A stretch of DNA of 64,000 bases, from contig NZ_JNFB01000011.1 of the NCBI RefSeq assembly GCF_000766145.1, positions 1 to 64,000 of the forward strand, in the 5' to 3' direction. Positions 1 through 8,548 of the stretch are shown here, one piece after another. Position 1 is the stretch's first letter; every line of letters starts with the position of its first letter. The DNA is from Paenilisteria newyorkensis (GTDB taxonomy: Bacteria; Bacillota; Bacilli; Lactobacillales; Listeriaceae). Under the pieces are notes generated by a model that did no database searches, had not been told where the DNA came from, and worked only from the letters and a program-made list of their open reading frames with translations. The translations under genes were made by a program, and so were the position numbers.

Positions 1-1175
1 AACGTACCATCTGCTTTGACAGTGCCAGTACCGATAGTTGTCGTGCCGTTTTTGATGGTCACAGGAGCGTTGGGTTCACCACTTCCTGTTACTTTGACAG
101 AATCTGTCGTTAAAGCGCTGATAGTAGTTGGTGCGATAACGTTGAAAGCTGTTGTTGCTTTGTCAAGTTCAGCTTGAAGTTCAGCTTTTTTAGCTGTGTC
201 TGTTACAGCATCGATTTTAGCTTGCGCTGCGTCGATATCTGCTTGAGAAAGATCAGCTTTAGCAACACCGTCGATGAAAAGGCTATCTACAGCAGTTTGA
301 GCCGCTGATTCCGCTGCTTTTTCATTAATAGCAGCTTGTGCTTTGTCAAGTTCCGCTTGTAGTTCCGCTTTTTTAGAAGCATCTGTTACAGCATCGATTT
401 TAGCTTGAGCTGCATCGATATCTGCTTGTGTAAGATCAGGCTTTACTTTACCATCGATGAAAAGGTTATCTACAGCTGTTGTGGCTGCTGATTCAGCTCC
501 ACTTCCAGCCGCTTGTTCAGTAAATTCAGTTTGTGCTTTATCGATTTCCAGTTGGAGTTCCGCTTTTTTAGTAGTATCTGACATGGTATCGATTTTAATT
601 TGAGCTGCATCAAGATCAGCTTGAGTAAGATCAGGTTTAATACCTTTAGATATATCATTATCTACAAATAAATTGTTAACGCTTGATTCTGCAACTTCTT
701 GTGATGTCCATAGCGTTTTAGTTTGACTAGTATAATACACATCTTGAACATCTCTATAGTAATGCACTTTATAAAAATATTTTACTTCGACAGCTGTATC
801 CATTTTAGATACACTAACAAGGTTTGAATTAGCGTAGAAAGTTCCATTATCACTAACATCACCAATCCACTGAGATCTAGTAGATCCATCGGGTTGAAGA
901 GAAAGGAGATATACAGCTGTCTGGAATAAAGTTCCGAAATGTTTTTCATCAGCAAGAGACAATAAAGTATCTTTAGTTGGGAATATTCCACTTATTTGAG
1001 AGCCTGAAACCAATGGATTTAAAGAAAAAATTTCTGCAAGCTCGGTACTAGTTTGTTGTGTAGTTCCTTGTTGTTCTGCTGCATGCGTTCCTGTCGGTAA
1101 AGTTGTAATCACTGTGCTTGCCAATACGTTTGTTGCTAAAATCACTGCTGCTACTTTTTTGATATTCTTATTCAT
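1..1175 (-). CDS. Cell-surface protein with Endotoxin_C2-like and Ig-like repeats (partial, runs off window)
   Basis: Continuous minus-strand reading frame from the ATG at 1175 to the window edge, so the C-terminus is missing. GGAGG at 1188-1192 sets the start. Residues 1-32 form a signal peptide (basic MNKNIKK, hydrophobic core, cleavage likely after THA). A unique domain of about 130 residues follows, then three tandem repeats of about 50-55 residues built on PDLTQADIDAAQAKID and KKAELQAELDKAQ. This matches the repeat that databases call toxin Cry1Ac domain D-VI-related, common in Listeria surface proteins. The last visible part (VKVTGSGEPNAPVTI, then IGTGTVKADGTF) is typical of bacterial Ig-like domains. 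Inference: an exported, probably wall-attached adhesin or stalk; a sorting signal would lie outside the window. Confidence 0.8.
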   Translation of the reverse strand, partial: MNKNIKKVAAVILATNVLASTVITTLPTGTHAAEQQGTTQQTSTELAEIFSLNPLVSGSQISGIFPTKDTLLSLADEKHFGTLFQTAVYLLSLQPDGSTRSQWIGDVSDNGTFYANSNLVSVSKMDTAVEVKYFYKVHYYRDVQDVYYTSQTKTLWTSQEVAESSVNNLFVDNDISKGIKPDLTQADLDAAQIKIDTMSDTTKKAELQLEIDKAQTEFTEQAAGSGAESAATTAVDNLFIDGKVKPDLTQADIDAAQAKIDAVTDASKKAELQAELDKAQAAINEKAAESAAQTAVDSLFIDGVAKADLSQADIDAAQAKIDAVTDTAKKAELQAELDKATTAFNVIAPTTISALTTDSVKVTGSGEPNAPVTIKNGTTTIGTGTVKADGT

Positions 1176-1264
1176 TTTTTATAATTCCTCCAAAAGTTTA
1201 TTTGCATCGATTTGATGCGATTATTATTTAATACTAAATCTGATTTTTCTTTCTTTTCAATCTT

Positions 1265-1297
1265 GTAAGTGATGAGTGTATTTGGCTCATAACTTAC
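1265..1297. repeat. Inverted repeat upstream of the surface-protein gene
   Basis: Arms GTAAGTGATGAG (1265-1276) and CTCATAACTTAC (1286-1297) can form a hairpin with a 9-nt loop. It lies in the leader between the shared upstream motif and the start at 1175, so it may be a 5' UTR structure. No T-tract follows on the minus strand. Confidence 0.4.
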
Positions 1298-1302
1298 TTT
1301 AA

Positions 1303-1380
1303 AAGAATAACATGACTTGGTGTTGAAAAAAATACAGTACTTCTTGTTTTCTAGTTTTAAATGTGAAAACTTTGTTACGC
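1303..1380 (-). promoter_or_regulatory. Shared upstream motif, copy 1
   Basis: Read on the minus strand, this holds CGTAACAAAGTTTTCAC, then GAAGTACTGTATTTTTTTC, then TTATTCT, which can act as a -10. The same order of blocks recurs at 1522-1600 and 3443-3521. It sits 130-205 bases before the start of the surface-protein gene at 1175, so a promoter or operator role is likely. The binding protein is unknown. Confidence 0.45.
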
Positions 1381-1463
1381 TTTTATTTCTAATTCCTCCT
1401 ATACTTATGTTGCAACGCATTGGTAGGTTGTGATCTTGATTATGATTTTTGCGTCAGAACAAG

Positions 1464-1527
1464 ATTCTTATGAGTAAGGTGTTCTTAGTGTTGTTTGTGT
1501 TACCCGTTTACCTTACTCATTAAGAAT
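1464..1527. repeat. Long inverted repeat downstream of the frameshifted surface gene
   Basis: Left arm 1464-1480 (ATTCTTATGAGTAAGGT) pairs with right arm 1510-1527, with one bulged base in about 17 pairs. It lies between the stop of the upstream minus-strand gene (1614) and the next gene. It could act as a weak terminator for that gene, although only a short T-rich stretch follows on the minus strand. Its right arm overlaps motif copy 2. Confidence 0.5.
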
Positions 1528-1600
1528 ACCATGTATAGAACTGGAAAAAAACACAGTACTTCCTGTTTTTTGCTTCATTTTATGAACAATTTGTTACGTT
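1522..1600 (-). promoter_or_regulatory. Shared upstream motif, copy 2
   Basis: Minus strand: CGTAACAAATTGTTCAT, then CAGGAAGTACTGTGTTTTTT, then GGTATTCT. It is closely similar to copies 1 and 3 but lies just after the stop of the frameshifted gene with no obvious gene of its own before copy 1. It is either a second promoter for the gene at 1175 or the leftover promoter of a lost gene. Confidence 0.4.
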
Positions 1601-1613
1601 TGTTTTCTAAAAA

Positions 1614-3366
1614 CTAAAGAGATAATGTTATTTTTGAAACTTCTTTATACTGTGCGTCTACACCGATAACTTCGACGACATCATCTGGACTTGTAATGAA
1701 GTAGTTCGTGCTTGTGAATGTATAGCCACCATTCTTAGTAGTAGCTTGTTGCTTCAGGTTCCCATTAACCCATAAACGAACTTTAGCTACGTTCTTTCCA
1801 AACGTGCCTGTGAGTGTGTTATCTCCTATATTAAATGGGATGGCAGTTAGTCCATTGTCGAGTGGTGCTAAGTCGCTTACTACAACATCTATTCGATTAA
1901 GCTCTTGGTACTGCGCATTAACCCCAACAATTTCGACTCTATCGGTGGCATTTTTAATAAAACTTGCAATATTTGTGAATGTGTAGTCACCGTCTGATGT
2001 TGTCGTAGCTTGTGTAACAGCTTTTCCATTGACCCATAAGCGAACTTTAGCAACGCTTTTTCCAAAAGTACCATTCAATGTGTTTGTACCAATTGTGTAT
2101 GCATCAGCAGTGAGCGAGGTCGTTGCAATTGGGGATCCTTTTATAGAGAGGCGAATACGCTTTTTCTCGTTATACGACGCATCGACCCCAACAATTTCAA
2201 CCTTATCAGTAGCTTTTACAATAAAATTAGCGGCGGCAGGGAAAGTGAAGACGCCATCAGAGTTGGTTGTAGCTTGTGTGACGGCTTTATCATTAATCCA
2301 GAGGCGAACTTTTGCGATGTTGCTACTAAAAGTGCCAGACAGTTCGGTGTCACCAAAAGCATAATCGTTTGCAGTCAATGAGTAAGAATCAACGGGGGCA
2401 AGAACTGTTTTGATAGTAGACGGGCTGATTAAATCTGCTTGTTTATAGAAGATTTCCACCCGCATACCTGGTACTAAGGTGATAGCTTTACCGTAATAAT
2501 CAAAAGGAATGCTGAAACTTCCATCTTCTTCAGTATAGTGTAAATATTTTTTGTAGGAGCCATCAAGATTGTATATGTTCATTATTAAGCCGTAATTAGC
2601 TGGGACTTTACCAGAAATGGCGGTATCATTTGGATGTAGCTCGTCCAGAATGGGAGCGGTAAATTTATTTTTGGGATCTAGCTCTGAATTAGGCAGTACG
2701 TCTTTGTAGTCGTCTAATAAAGTGGATTTAGCCGGTTCATCTAAAAGATTGATAGCTAATAGTAAATCATCTTTGCCTTCTACATAGGGACTAGTTAGCA
2801 TGGAGTCATTATCTCGAATAACCTTAGCTCCTTTTTCAATAATAGTAGTTAAGTTTGCTTTCATATTTGTCGTGCTACCGATTTGTTGTAAGCCTAATTT
2901 TGTAACAAGGAATGTTTGTGTGTTGGCGGATGAATTAGCTATTGTCATGTTGTCGATTGATAAAAGATTAGGATTAGCATGGAAAATTCGAACTTTGTAT
3001 CCTTCTTTGATAGTCGTATTACTCGTGCTAAGTGAAAGTTTTTCATTTGCAAGTGTTTCTCTAGAATAGGTTACTGTTCCTGCAGTATTAAGCACTTCAA
3101 TTTTTGAATAAAGAGAGCTACCAAGACCAGGATTAACATTTGCATAATTGTTTTCGATAGCAAGTGTTTCTTTGTTCAGGTCTACTTGTGCGGTTGTATA
3201 TTCACTGTTACTGACACCCTTAAAATGAATTGTTAAGCCAAGTAGGTTCTTCTAGTACATATGCTTCTTTTGTACGTACTTCATCGGCGTATACTGGATA
3301 TGAGAAGCCTCCAATGATTATTAGTGTAAGCATTGTAAAAAATAAGCTAGCTGTTTTTCTTTTCAT
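1614..3366 (-). pseudogene. Secreted surface protein with three Ig-like modules, frameshifted near its N-terminus
   Basis: The ATG at 3366 has a GGAGACG ribosome site and opens a signal peptide (MKRKTASLFFTMLTLIII, then YPVYADEV). That frame stops at TAA near 3222. The neighbouring frame is open from about 3250 to 1614 and continues the protein sensibly (LGLTIHFKGVSN, then NSEYTTAQVDLNKE). Removing one T near 3240-3243 would join them as EEPTGLTIHF. The body holds about 300 unique residues, then three repeats of about 80 residues with the core AKVRLWVNGKAVTQATT and VEIVGVDAQY, the Listeria-type Ig-like module. There is no LPXTG before the stop. It is either a true one-base frameshift or an assembly error. 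Confidence 0.7.
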
Positions 3367-3442
3367 TTTTACGTCTCCTTCTTGAGATGTTCATAACCTC
3401 ATAATTAGTATGTGTGCAATTTGTAAAAAGCAGTGCATGAAC

Positions 3443-3521
3443 TCTTACCATACCTGTTATTTGGAAGAAAAAATACAGTATTTCCGTTATTTAGAGATTT
3501 TAAATGAACATTTCGTCACAT
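3443..3521 (-). promoter_or_regulatory. Shared upstream motif, copy 3
   Basis: Minus strand: TGTGACGAAATGTTCATTT, then CGGAAATACTGTATTTTTTC, then TATGGTAAG. It sits about 80-155 bases upstream of the ATG at 3366 and so is the likely promoter region of the frameshifted surface gene. Beyond it (3522-3720) I see only AT-rich sequence and a possible -10 (TACAAT, 3682-3687) for the plus-strand PTS gene. Confidence 0.45.
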
Positions 3522-3720
3522 TTATACTAATTTAGTTGATGGGAGCGAGAGGATAAAATTTGTTGTGACGTGCGGAATACAATAACTTTATATTGTTATT
3601 TTAAGCATATATGAAAGATGTAAGTGAAACAATTTTAGTCGGAATTTGATTTTTTCTGTGCCTTTTCATGTGAATTTAATGTACAATGGAAGTGGAATAA
3701 TTTTTTAGGAGGAATAGATT

Positions 3721-4212
3721 ATGTTTAAAAAAATGTTTAAAAAAGATAAAGCTGAAGCGGTTGTGGCGCATGCAACGGGACAATTTGTGAAATTGGAAGA
3801 TGTTCCAGATCCAGTTTTTAGTCAAAAAATGATGGGTGAGGGAATGGCGATTAAACCAACGAGTGGCACGGTTGTAGCGCCGGTCGCGGGTGAAATTATT
3901 CAAATTGCTGATACGAAGCATGCGTTTGGAATCAGATCTGAACTTGGTCAAGAGATATTGGTTCATATTGGTTTGGAGACGGTTGCGCTTAAAGGTGAAG
4001 GATTTAACGTACTTGTTTCTTTAGGGGATAAAGTGACAGTAGGACAACCAATTGTGGAGGCGGATCTCGATTTCATCGAGAAAAATGCGAGTAGCACAGT
4101 TATTCCAATGGTTGTAACGAACAGCATGGAGAATAAATATGATTTTGATTGGAAAGCTTTGACAGATGTTGTTGCTGGCGATACAGTTGTATTTGAATCA
4201 AAAACTAAATAA
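3721..4212 (+). CDS. PTS glucose-type enzyme IIA component
   Basis: 163 residues, the normal length for a free-standing Crr-like IIA(Glc) protein. It receives phosphate from HPr and passes it to a sugar-specific IIB domain; it is cytoplasmic. Visible marks: the IIA core SGTVVAPVAGEI (about residues 47-58), then HAFGI with the first histidine, and the active-site histidine in ILVHIGLETV. AGGAGG lies 8 bases before the ATG. No IIB or IIC gene adjoins it, so it probably serves transporters encoded elsewhere. A rho-independent terminator follows, so the gene appears monocistronic. Confidence 0.9.
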   Translation: MFKKMFKKDKAEAVVAHATGQFVKLEDVPDPVFSQKMMGEGMAIKPTSGTVVAPVAGEIIQIADTKHAFGIRSELGQEILVHIGLETVALKGEGFNVLVSLGDKVTVGQPIVEADLDFIEKNASSTVIPMVVTNSMENKYDFDWKALTDVVAGDTVVFESKTK

Positions 4213-4221
4213 TGATGGACG

Positions 4222-4255
4222 GGCATTGTTCTTCGAGGCAATGCTTTTCGTTTCT
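4222..4255 (+). terminator. Terminator after PTS IIA
   Basis: GGCATTG and CAATGC arms around a 10-nt loop, followed by the T-rich run CTTTTCGTTTCTTTT. Confidence 0.6.
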
Positions 4256-4314
4256 TTTCGAGGAGTTTTAAGATAGAATAATACATAGTTAGAATTGGAT
4301 GAGGAGTTGGGATT

Positions 4315-5007
4315 ATGGTACTTGAAGTTATCGTTGAGAATATACGAGAAGCATCGGAAGCGGAGCATTTTGGTGTGGATCGGTTAGAGGTTGTTTCAGC
4401 TATTAGTGAGGGTGGCTTGACGCCGAGTTATGGGGTTATTAAGCAGATTACGCAAGATATTAAGGTGCCTGCGATGGTGATGATTCGTCCGCATAGCCAT
4501 TCGTTTCATTATGATGCGTATGATATCGCGATTATGCAGGAGGATATTTTGATGGCGCAGGAACTTGGTGCGAGCGGGATTGTTTTTGGTGCGTTGACGA
4601 AGGCTGGCGAGATTGATCGCGATTTGTTGGAGAATGTGATTGATTGGAAGGGCGACATGGATTTGACGTTCCACCGGGCGATTGAGAGTGCGCAAGATAT
4701 CGATAAAGCGTACGCGGTGCTTCGGGAATATGGCAATAATATTACGCAAGTTTTGACGTCGGGTGGTGGCGCTAAGGCTACGGACACGATTGATCGCTTG
4801 AAAAAGTGGATCGCGGATAGCCAGGCGGATATGACTTCTTTTGAAATTTTGGTGGGAAGTGGTGTGACGCCGGATAATATTGGTTTACTGCACGAAACGC
4901 TTCATAACACGCAATATCACGTTGGTGGTGGCGCGCGCGTGGATGGTGATTTTAGCAAAGGGCTTGATGTGGCGAAGATTAGGGCGCTGCAGGAAGCGAT
5001 TAAATAG
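4315..5007 (+). CDS. cutC: CutC family protein (copper homeostasis protein CutC)
   Basis: 230 residues with the CutC TIM-barrel signature: N-terminal LEVIVENIREA, the patch DRLEVVSAISEGGLTPSYG, MIRPHSHSFHY, GASGIVFGAL, and ILTSGGG-like and GSGVTP strands. CutC proteins have been linked to copper tolerance, but the biochemical role is not settled, so the product name is by family only. GAGGAG lies just before the ATG. A terminator follows directly. Confidence 0.9.
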   Translation: MVLEVIVENIREASEAEHFGVDRLEVVSAISEGGLTPSYGVIKQITQDIKVPAMVMIRPHSHSFHYDAYDIAIMQEDILMAQELGASGIVFGALTKAGEIDRDLLENVIDWKGDMDLTFHRAIESAQDIDKAYAVLREYGNNITQVLTSGGGAKATDTIDRLKKWIADSQADMTSFEILVGSGVTPDNIGLLHETLHNTQYHVGGGARVDGDFSKGLDVAKIRALQEAIK

Positions 5008-5012
5008 GATGG

Positions 5013-5045
5013 AAAAGTCGAGCTGAGGATGGTTCGGCTTTTTTA
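5013..5045 (+). terminator. Terminator after cutC
   Basis: AAAAGTCGAGC pairs with GTTCGGCTTTT (with wobble pairs) around an 8-nt loop, followed by TTTTTT. Confidence 0.75.
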
Positions 5046-5115
5046 ATGGAATAGGCTGTACCGACTTCTTGATTTAAGCTATAATAGGAACAGAATAACT
5101 AATGAGGTGGAAAAG

Positions 5116-5988
5116 TTGATAAATATGATTGGAACGGCGCAAGTGATGACCGTTATTGCAAAAGAGGAAGAATATTTTATGTTGGAAAAGCGTGGCGTGG
5201 AAGTGAAGTTACCGCTTACGAATGCGTCTAACTTGGACTTGGCGGTTGGGGATACGGAAACCGTGTTTATTTACCGTGATTATGATCATGAGGTTGTGGC
5301 GACGACGATTATCCCGAAAGCGCAAGTTGGTAAATTTGCTTGGGGAACGGTGACGGATGTGCGCAAGGATTTAGGCGTATTTGTGGATATCGGCATTCCG
5401 AAAGATGTTGTTGTTTCAATGGATGACATGCCGGCGCTGAACCATTTGTGGCCGAAAAAGAATGACCGCTTAATGATTATGTTGCGCGTGGATGAGAAGG
5501 AACGGATTTGGGGCGTGCTTGGTGAAGAGCATGATTTTAAAGCAATCTCGACAAAAGCGACGCAAGATATGTTTAATCAAAACGTGACGGGAACGGTTTA
5601 CCGGTTGTTGAAAGTCGGGACGTTTGTGATTACGGAGGACGGGCATATTGGCTTTATTCATGAGACGGAGCGGACATCTGAACCGCGTCTTGGGCAGAAA
5701 TTGGATGCGCGCGTGATTGCTGTGAAACCGGATGGAACGCTGAATTTATCGTTGCGTGGACGGGTTCATGAAGTGTTGGGCGATGATGCCGAAATGATTT
5801 TGACGTATTTGCGAAGTGTTGGCGGTAAAATGGCGTTTTCCGATAAATCTGATCCGGATGCGATTCGTGCTAAATTTGGCGTGAGTAAGGCGCAGTTTAA
5901 GCGGGCGTTGGGGAGCTTGATGAAAGAGCGCCGCATTAAGCAAGAGGACGGTTTTACGTATTTGACAGAGGATGATACCGAAAAATAA
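5116..5988 (+). CDS. cvfB: CvfB family S1-like RNA-binding protein (YitL)
   Basis: 290 residues from the TTG at 5116. I chose TTG because GAGGTGG at 5104-5110 is an ideal ribosome site 5 bases upstream, while the in-frame GTG at 5107 lies inside that site. The family (conserved virulence factor B) has tandem S1-like OB folds and a C-terminal winged helix. Here S1-like stretches are visible at about residues 65-135 (WGTVTDVRKDLGVFVDIG) and 150-215 (VTGTVYRLLKVGTFV), and a helical end KFGVSKAQFKRALGSLMKE. It is an RNA-binding cytoplasmic protein; the targets are not known from sequence. Confidence 0.88.
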   Translation: MINMIGTAQVMTVIAKEEEYFMLEKRGVEVKLPLTNASNLDLAVGDTETVFIYRDYDHEVVATTIIPKAQVGKFAWGTVTDVRKDLGVFVDIGIPKDVVVSMDDMPALNHLWPKKNDRLMIMLRVDEKERIWGVLGEEHDFKAISTKATQDMFNQNVTGTVYRLLKVGTFVITEDGHIGFIHETERTSEPRLGQKLDARVIAVKPDGTLNLSLRGRVHEVLGDDAEMILTYLRSVGGKMAFSDKSDPDAIRAKFGVSKAQFKRALGSLMKERRIKQEDGFTYLTEDDTEK

Positions 5989-6024
5989 GACTTAAGATGG
6001 AGAGGTAGTTCGAGCCATAGCGGC

Positions 6025-6053
6025 TGTTGTGACTGTATTCCGCACTTTATAAT
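6025..6053 (+). promoter_or_regulatory. Putative promoter of liaFSR
   Basis: A perfect TATAAT (6048-6053) with a weak -35 (TGTTGT, 17-base spacer). Transcription would start near 6060, about 70 bases before liaF. The weak -35 would fit an activator-dependent promoter, as expected if LiaR controls its own operon. Confidence 0.45.
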
Positions 6054-6086
6054 GGGAGCAGAAGTTAAAATTCTAGTTACCCGTTA

Positions 6087-6103
6087 TTTGAGTCTGACTC
6101 AAA
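6087..6103. promoter_or_regulatory. Perfect palindrome in the liaF leader
   Basis: TTTGAGTC-T-GACTCAAA: two 8-base half sites around one base. GTC/GAC half sites recall LiaR-type boxes, but those have a wider spacing as I remember them, and this one lies downstream of the predicted start point. It could be an operator or a small hairpin. Confidence 0.35.
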
Positions 6104-6130
6104 ATTTGACAGCAAAGGGGGTGTATTCAG

Positions 6131-6844
6131 ATGAAAAAATTAGAAGGTTCGTTTATTTTCTTATTCTTGGTTTTAGTCGCGGTGGGTATCGCATTTGAGA
6201 TGCTTTTCAGATGGGAATTACTCGTGTTATTTGCGATTGGTATTTGTTTTTTATTCACGTCGCGTAAAGAAGGTATTCCGAAAAAGAAAGCTCGGTCAAG
6301 ACTTTTTATTGCCGCGGTATTTATTTTGATTTCGGTTCTTTTAACGGCGACTTTCAAAATTGGTTTGGTGATCGCAGGGATTTTTGCTGTGTATTATTAT
6401 GTGAGCCGTAAGCGTGCGCCGCAGTTATTAATGGTGAAGACGAAGGAGACAGCGGAGAATTTGAATCCGCGCAATACGTTTATTCGCAATCAGTGGTTTG
6501 GTAATCAGCGGGTGCTAGATGTGGTATATGAATGGGATAATATCAACATTCAAACGGGTATTGGTGATACGATTATCGATCTTGGTAATACGGTTTTGCC
6601 GACGGGTGAGAGTGTTGTTTTGATTCGGAGTTTTTCGGGCAAGATTCGATTGTTAGTGCCGTTTGATTTGGGAATTTGTCTGGAGCACTCGGCGATTTTC
6701 GGGCATTTGCAGTATGATAAGGAAAGTACGGTCGTGCAAAATGATACGATTAAGCTTTATTCGGATAATTATGAAACGGCGCCGCGTAAGGTGAAAATCA
6801 TAACGTCTGTCGTGCTTGGTGATTTAGAGGTGATTAGACTATGA
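6131..6844 (+). CDS. liaF: LiaF-like membrane inhibitor of the LiaRS system
   Basis: 237 residues. The N-terminal 95 residues carry three to four membrane segments (IFLFLVLVAVGIAFEMLF, then LLVLFAIGICFLF, FIAAVFILISVLLTATF and IGLVIAGIFAVYYYV). The C-terminal cytoplasmic half ends with the LiaF beta-strand domain (GDTIIDLGNTVLPTGE, then LVPFDLGI and SAIFGHLQ). In Bacillus, LiaF keeps the LiaS kinase off until the envelope is damaged. It overlaps liaS by four bases (ATGA), so LiaF, LiaS and LiaR are translationally coupled. The ATG at 6131 follows GGGGGTG. Confidence 0.9.
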   Translation: MKKLEGSFIFLFLVLVAVGIAFEMLFRWELLVLFAIGICFLFTSRKEGIPKKKARSRLFIAAVFILISVLLTATFKIGLVIAGIFAVYYYVSRKRAPQLLMVKTKETAENLNPRNTFIRNQWFGNQRVLDVVYEWDNINIQTGIGDTIIDLGNTVLPTGESVVLIRSFSGKIRLLVPFDLGICLEHSAIFGHLQYDKESTVVQNDTIKLYSDNYETAPRKVKIITSVVLGDLEVIRL

Positions 6845-7896
6845 CGTTTACACGTGCCTCGATGGCGACGACGACAGGTTTGTTACTGCTTGCGACACTT
6901 GGAACAACGGTGATTTATCAATCGGGTGGCGATATTTCATGGTATGACCTTTTGATTGGCAAAAAGATCTTTTACTTGCCGTTTATCGTTTTTATCGTGT
7001 TGATGGCGATTTCGATTGGACTGATTGTCGGAGCGGTGATTGGTTATATTATTAAGCGGAAGTTCGAGGCGATTGATTTTTCATTGCGGCTTTTAGAGCA
7101 GGGGGAATTGGAGAAGAAGCCGGCGGACGATGAGGAAATTTACACGGAGATTCAGCAGGTGTATAATCAGATTGAGCGGTTGCGTGAAAAAATGAAGGCG
7201 CAGACGATGATGACGCAGGAAATCGCGAATGAGCGCGCGGAGACGACTGGCCAGACGAAAGAGGCTATTTTAGCGGAGGAGCGGCACAGGATTGCGCGGG
7301 AATTGCATGATTCGGTGAGCCAGCAACTTTTTGCGGCGATGATGCTGTTGTCGGCGCTCAATGAACAAAGCGCAAAGAATGCGACGCCGATGATGCAGAA
7401 ACAGCTGAAAATGGTCGAGTCGATTGTTAATGAATCGCAGTCGGAAATGCGCGCGTTATTGTTACATTTACGCCCGATTCAGTTGGAAGGCAAGTCGCTG
7501 AAAATGGGGATTGAGTTGTTGCTGAAAGAGCTGACGACGAAGTTACCGATTCAGGTGGAATGGCAAATTGAGGATATTTCGTTCCAGAAGGGTATCGAGG
7601 ATCATTTATTCCGAATTGTGCAAGAGTTGCTTTCTAATACGTTACGTCACTCGAAGGCGAATTTGCTGGAAGTTCGGATGATCGTGATTGATAATTTGGT
7701 CGTTTTAAAAGTGGTCGATGATGGTGTCGGCTTTGATATGAATAAACCGCAGACGGGTTCGTATGGTTTGCAGAATATGCGTGAACGGGTGGCTGAATTT
7801 GGCGGCTCGATTAAAATCATTAGTTTTCCTAAGAAGGGAACGAGTGTGGAGATTAAGATTCCACTGGTGAAGAAAAAGGATGTGGACGGTGAATGA
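6841..7896 (+). CDS. liaS: LiaS-like sensor histidine kinase
   Basis: 351 residues. Two membrane helices (about residues 8-26 and 42-68) enclose a very short outside loop, the layout of intramembrane-sensing kinases. A HAMP-like linker and coiled coil follow, then the HisKA_3 dimerisation box [10 protein letters not shown] with phospho-accepting His156, and a HATPase domain with [11 protein letters not shown] and VVDDGVGFD. It phosphorylates LiaR in response to cell-envelope stress. It overlaps both neighbours by four bases. Confidence 0.93.
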   Translation: MTFTRASMATTTGLLLLATLGTTVIYQSGGDISWYDLLIGKKIFYLPFIVFIVLMAISIGLIVGAVIGYIIKRKFEAIDFSLRLLEQGELEKKPADDEEIYTEIQQVYNQIERLREKMKAQTMMTQEIANERAETTGQTKEAILAEERHRIARELHDSVSQQLFAAMMLLSALNEQSAKNATPMMQKQLKMVESIVNESQSEMRALLLHLRPIQLEGKSLKMGIELLLKELTTKLPIQVEWQIEDISFQKGIEDHLFRIVQELLSNTLRHSKANLLEVRMIVIDNLVVLKVVDDGVGFDMNKPQTGSYGLQNMRERVAEFGGSIKIISFPKKGTSVEIKIPLVKKKDVDGE

Positions 7897-8531
7897 TAAA
7901 AGTTTTACTAGTAGACGATCATGAAATGGTGCGAATCGGTGTGTCCGCGTATCTTTCGGTGCAGGATGATATGGAAGTCGTTGGGGAAGCGGAGAATGGT
8001 CGCGAAGGTGTCGAACTTGCGATGGAGCTGCGCCCGGATATTATTTTGATGGACTTAGTGATGGATGAAATGGACGGGATCGAGGCGACGCAGGAAATTA
8101 TGCGTCAGTGGAAAACGGCGAAGATTATCATTGTGACGAGTTTTATTGATGATGAGAAGGTGTATCCAGCGCTTGAAGCGGGCGCGTCGAGCTATATGCT
8201 GAAAACGTCGACGGCGGGCGAGATTGCAGATGCGATTCGTGCTACATATGGCGGGGATTCTGTATTGGAACCAGAAGTAACTGGGAAAATGATGCAGCGT
8301 TTGACGGCGAAACCGGAGAAGAATTTGCATGATGATTTGACGAATCGGGAAAATGAAATCCTATTGTTGATTGCAGAAGGTAAGTCGAATCAGGAAATTG
8401 CGGATGAACTTTTTATAACGCTAAAAACAGTGAAGACGCATGTGAGTAATATTTTATCGAAGCTGGACGTGCAGGACCGGACGCAAGCGGCGATTTATGC
8501 GTTTAAACACGACCTTGTTGACAAAGAGTAA
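7893..8531 (+). CDS. liaR: LiaR-like response regulator (NarL/FixJ family)
   Basis: 212 residues: a receiver domain at 1-120 with acidic pocket D8/D9, phospho-acceptor Asp54 (ILMDLVMD) and conserved T/S and K later, then a LuxR-type HTH at about 145-205 ([18 protein letters not shown], then [13 protein letters not shown]). It activates envelope-stress genes when phosphorylated by LiaS. Its GTG-free ATG start overlaps liaS. Confidence 0.93.
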   Translation: MIKVLLVDDHEMVRIGVSAYLSVQDDMEVVGEAENGREGVELAMELRPDIILMDLVMDEMDGIEATQEIMRQWKTAKIIIVTSFIDDEKVYPALEAGASSYMLKTSTAGEIADAIRATYGGDSVLEPEVTGKMMQRLTAKPEKNLHDDLTNRENEILLLIAEGKSNQEIADELFITLKTVKTHVSNILSKLDVQDRTQAAIYAFKHDLVDKE

Positions 8532-8548
8532 GGGGGCGGATTTTTGCG

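Noticed and set aside
1172..1420. 82-codon minus-strand frame upstream of the surface-protein gene
   Set aside because: It spans the promoter motif and ribosome site of the real gene and has no protein-like features.
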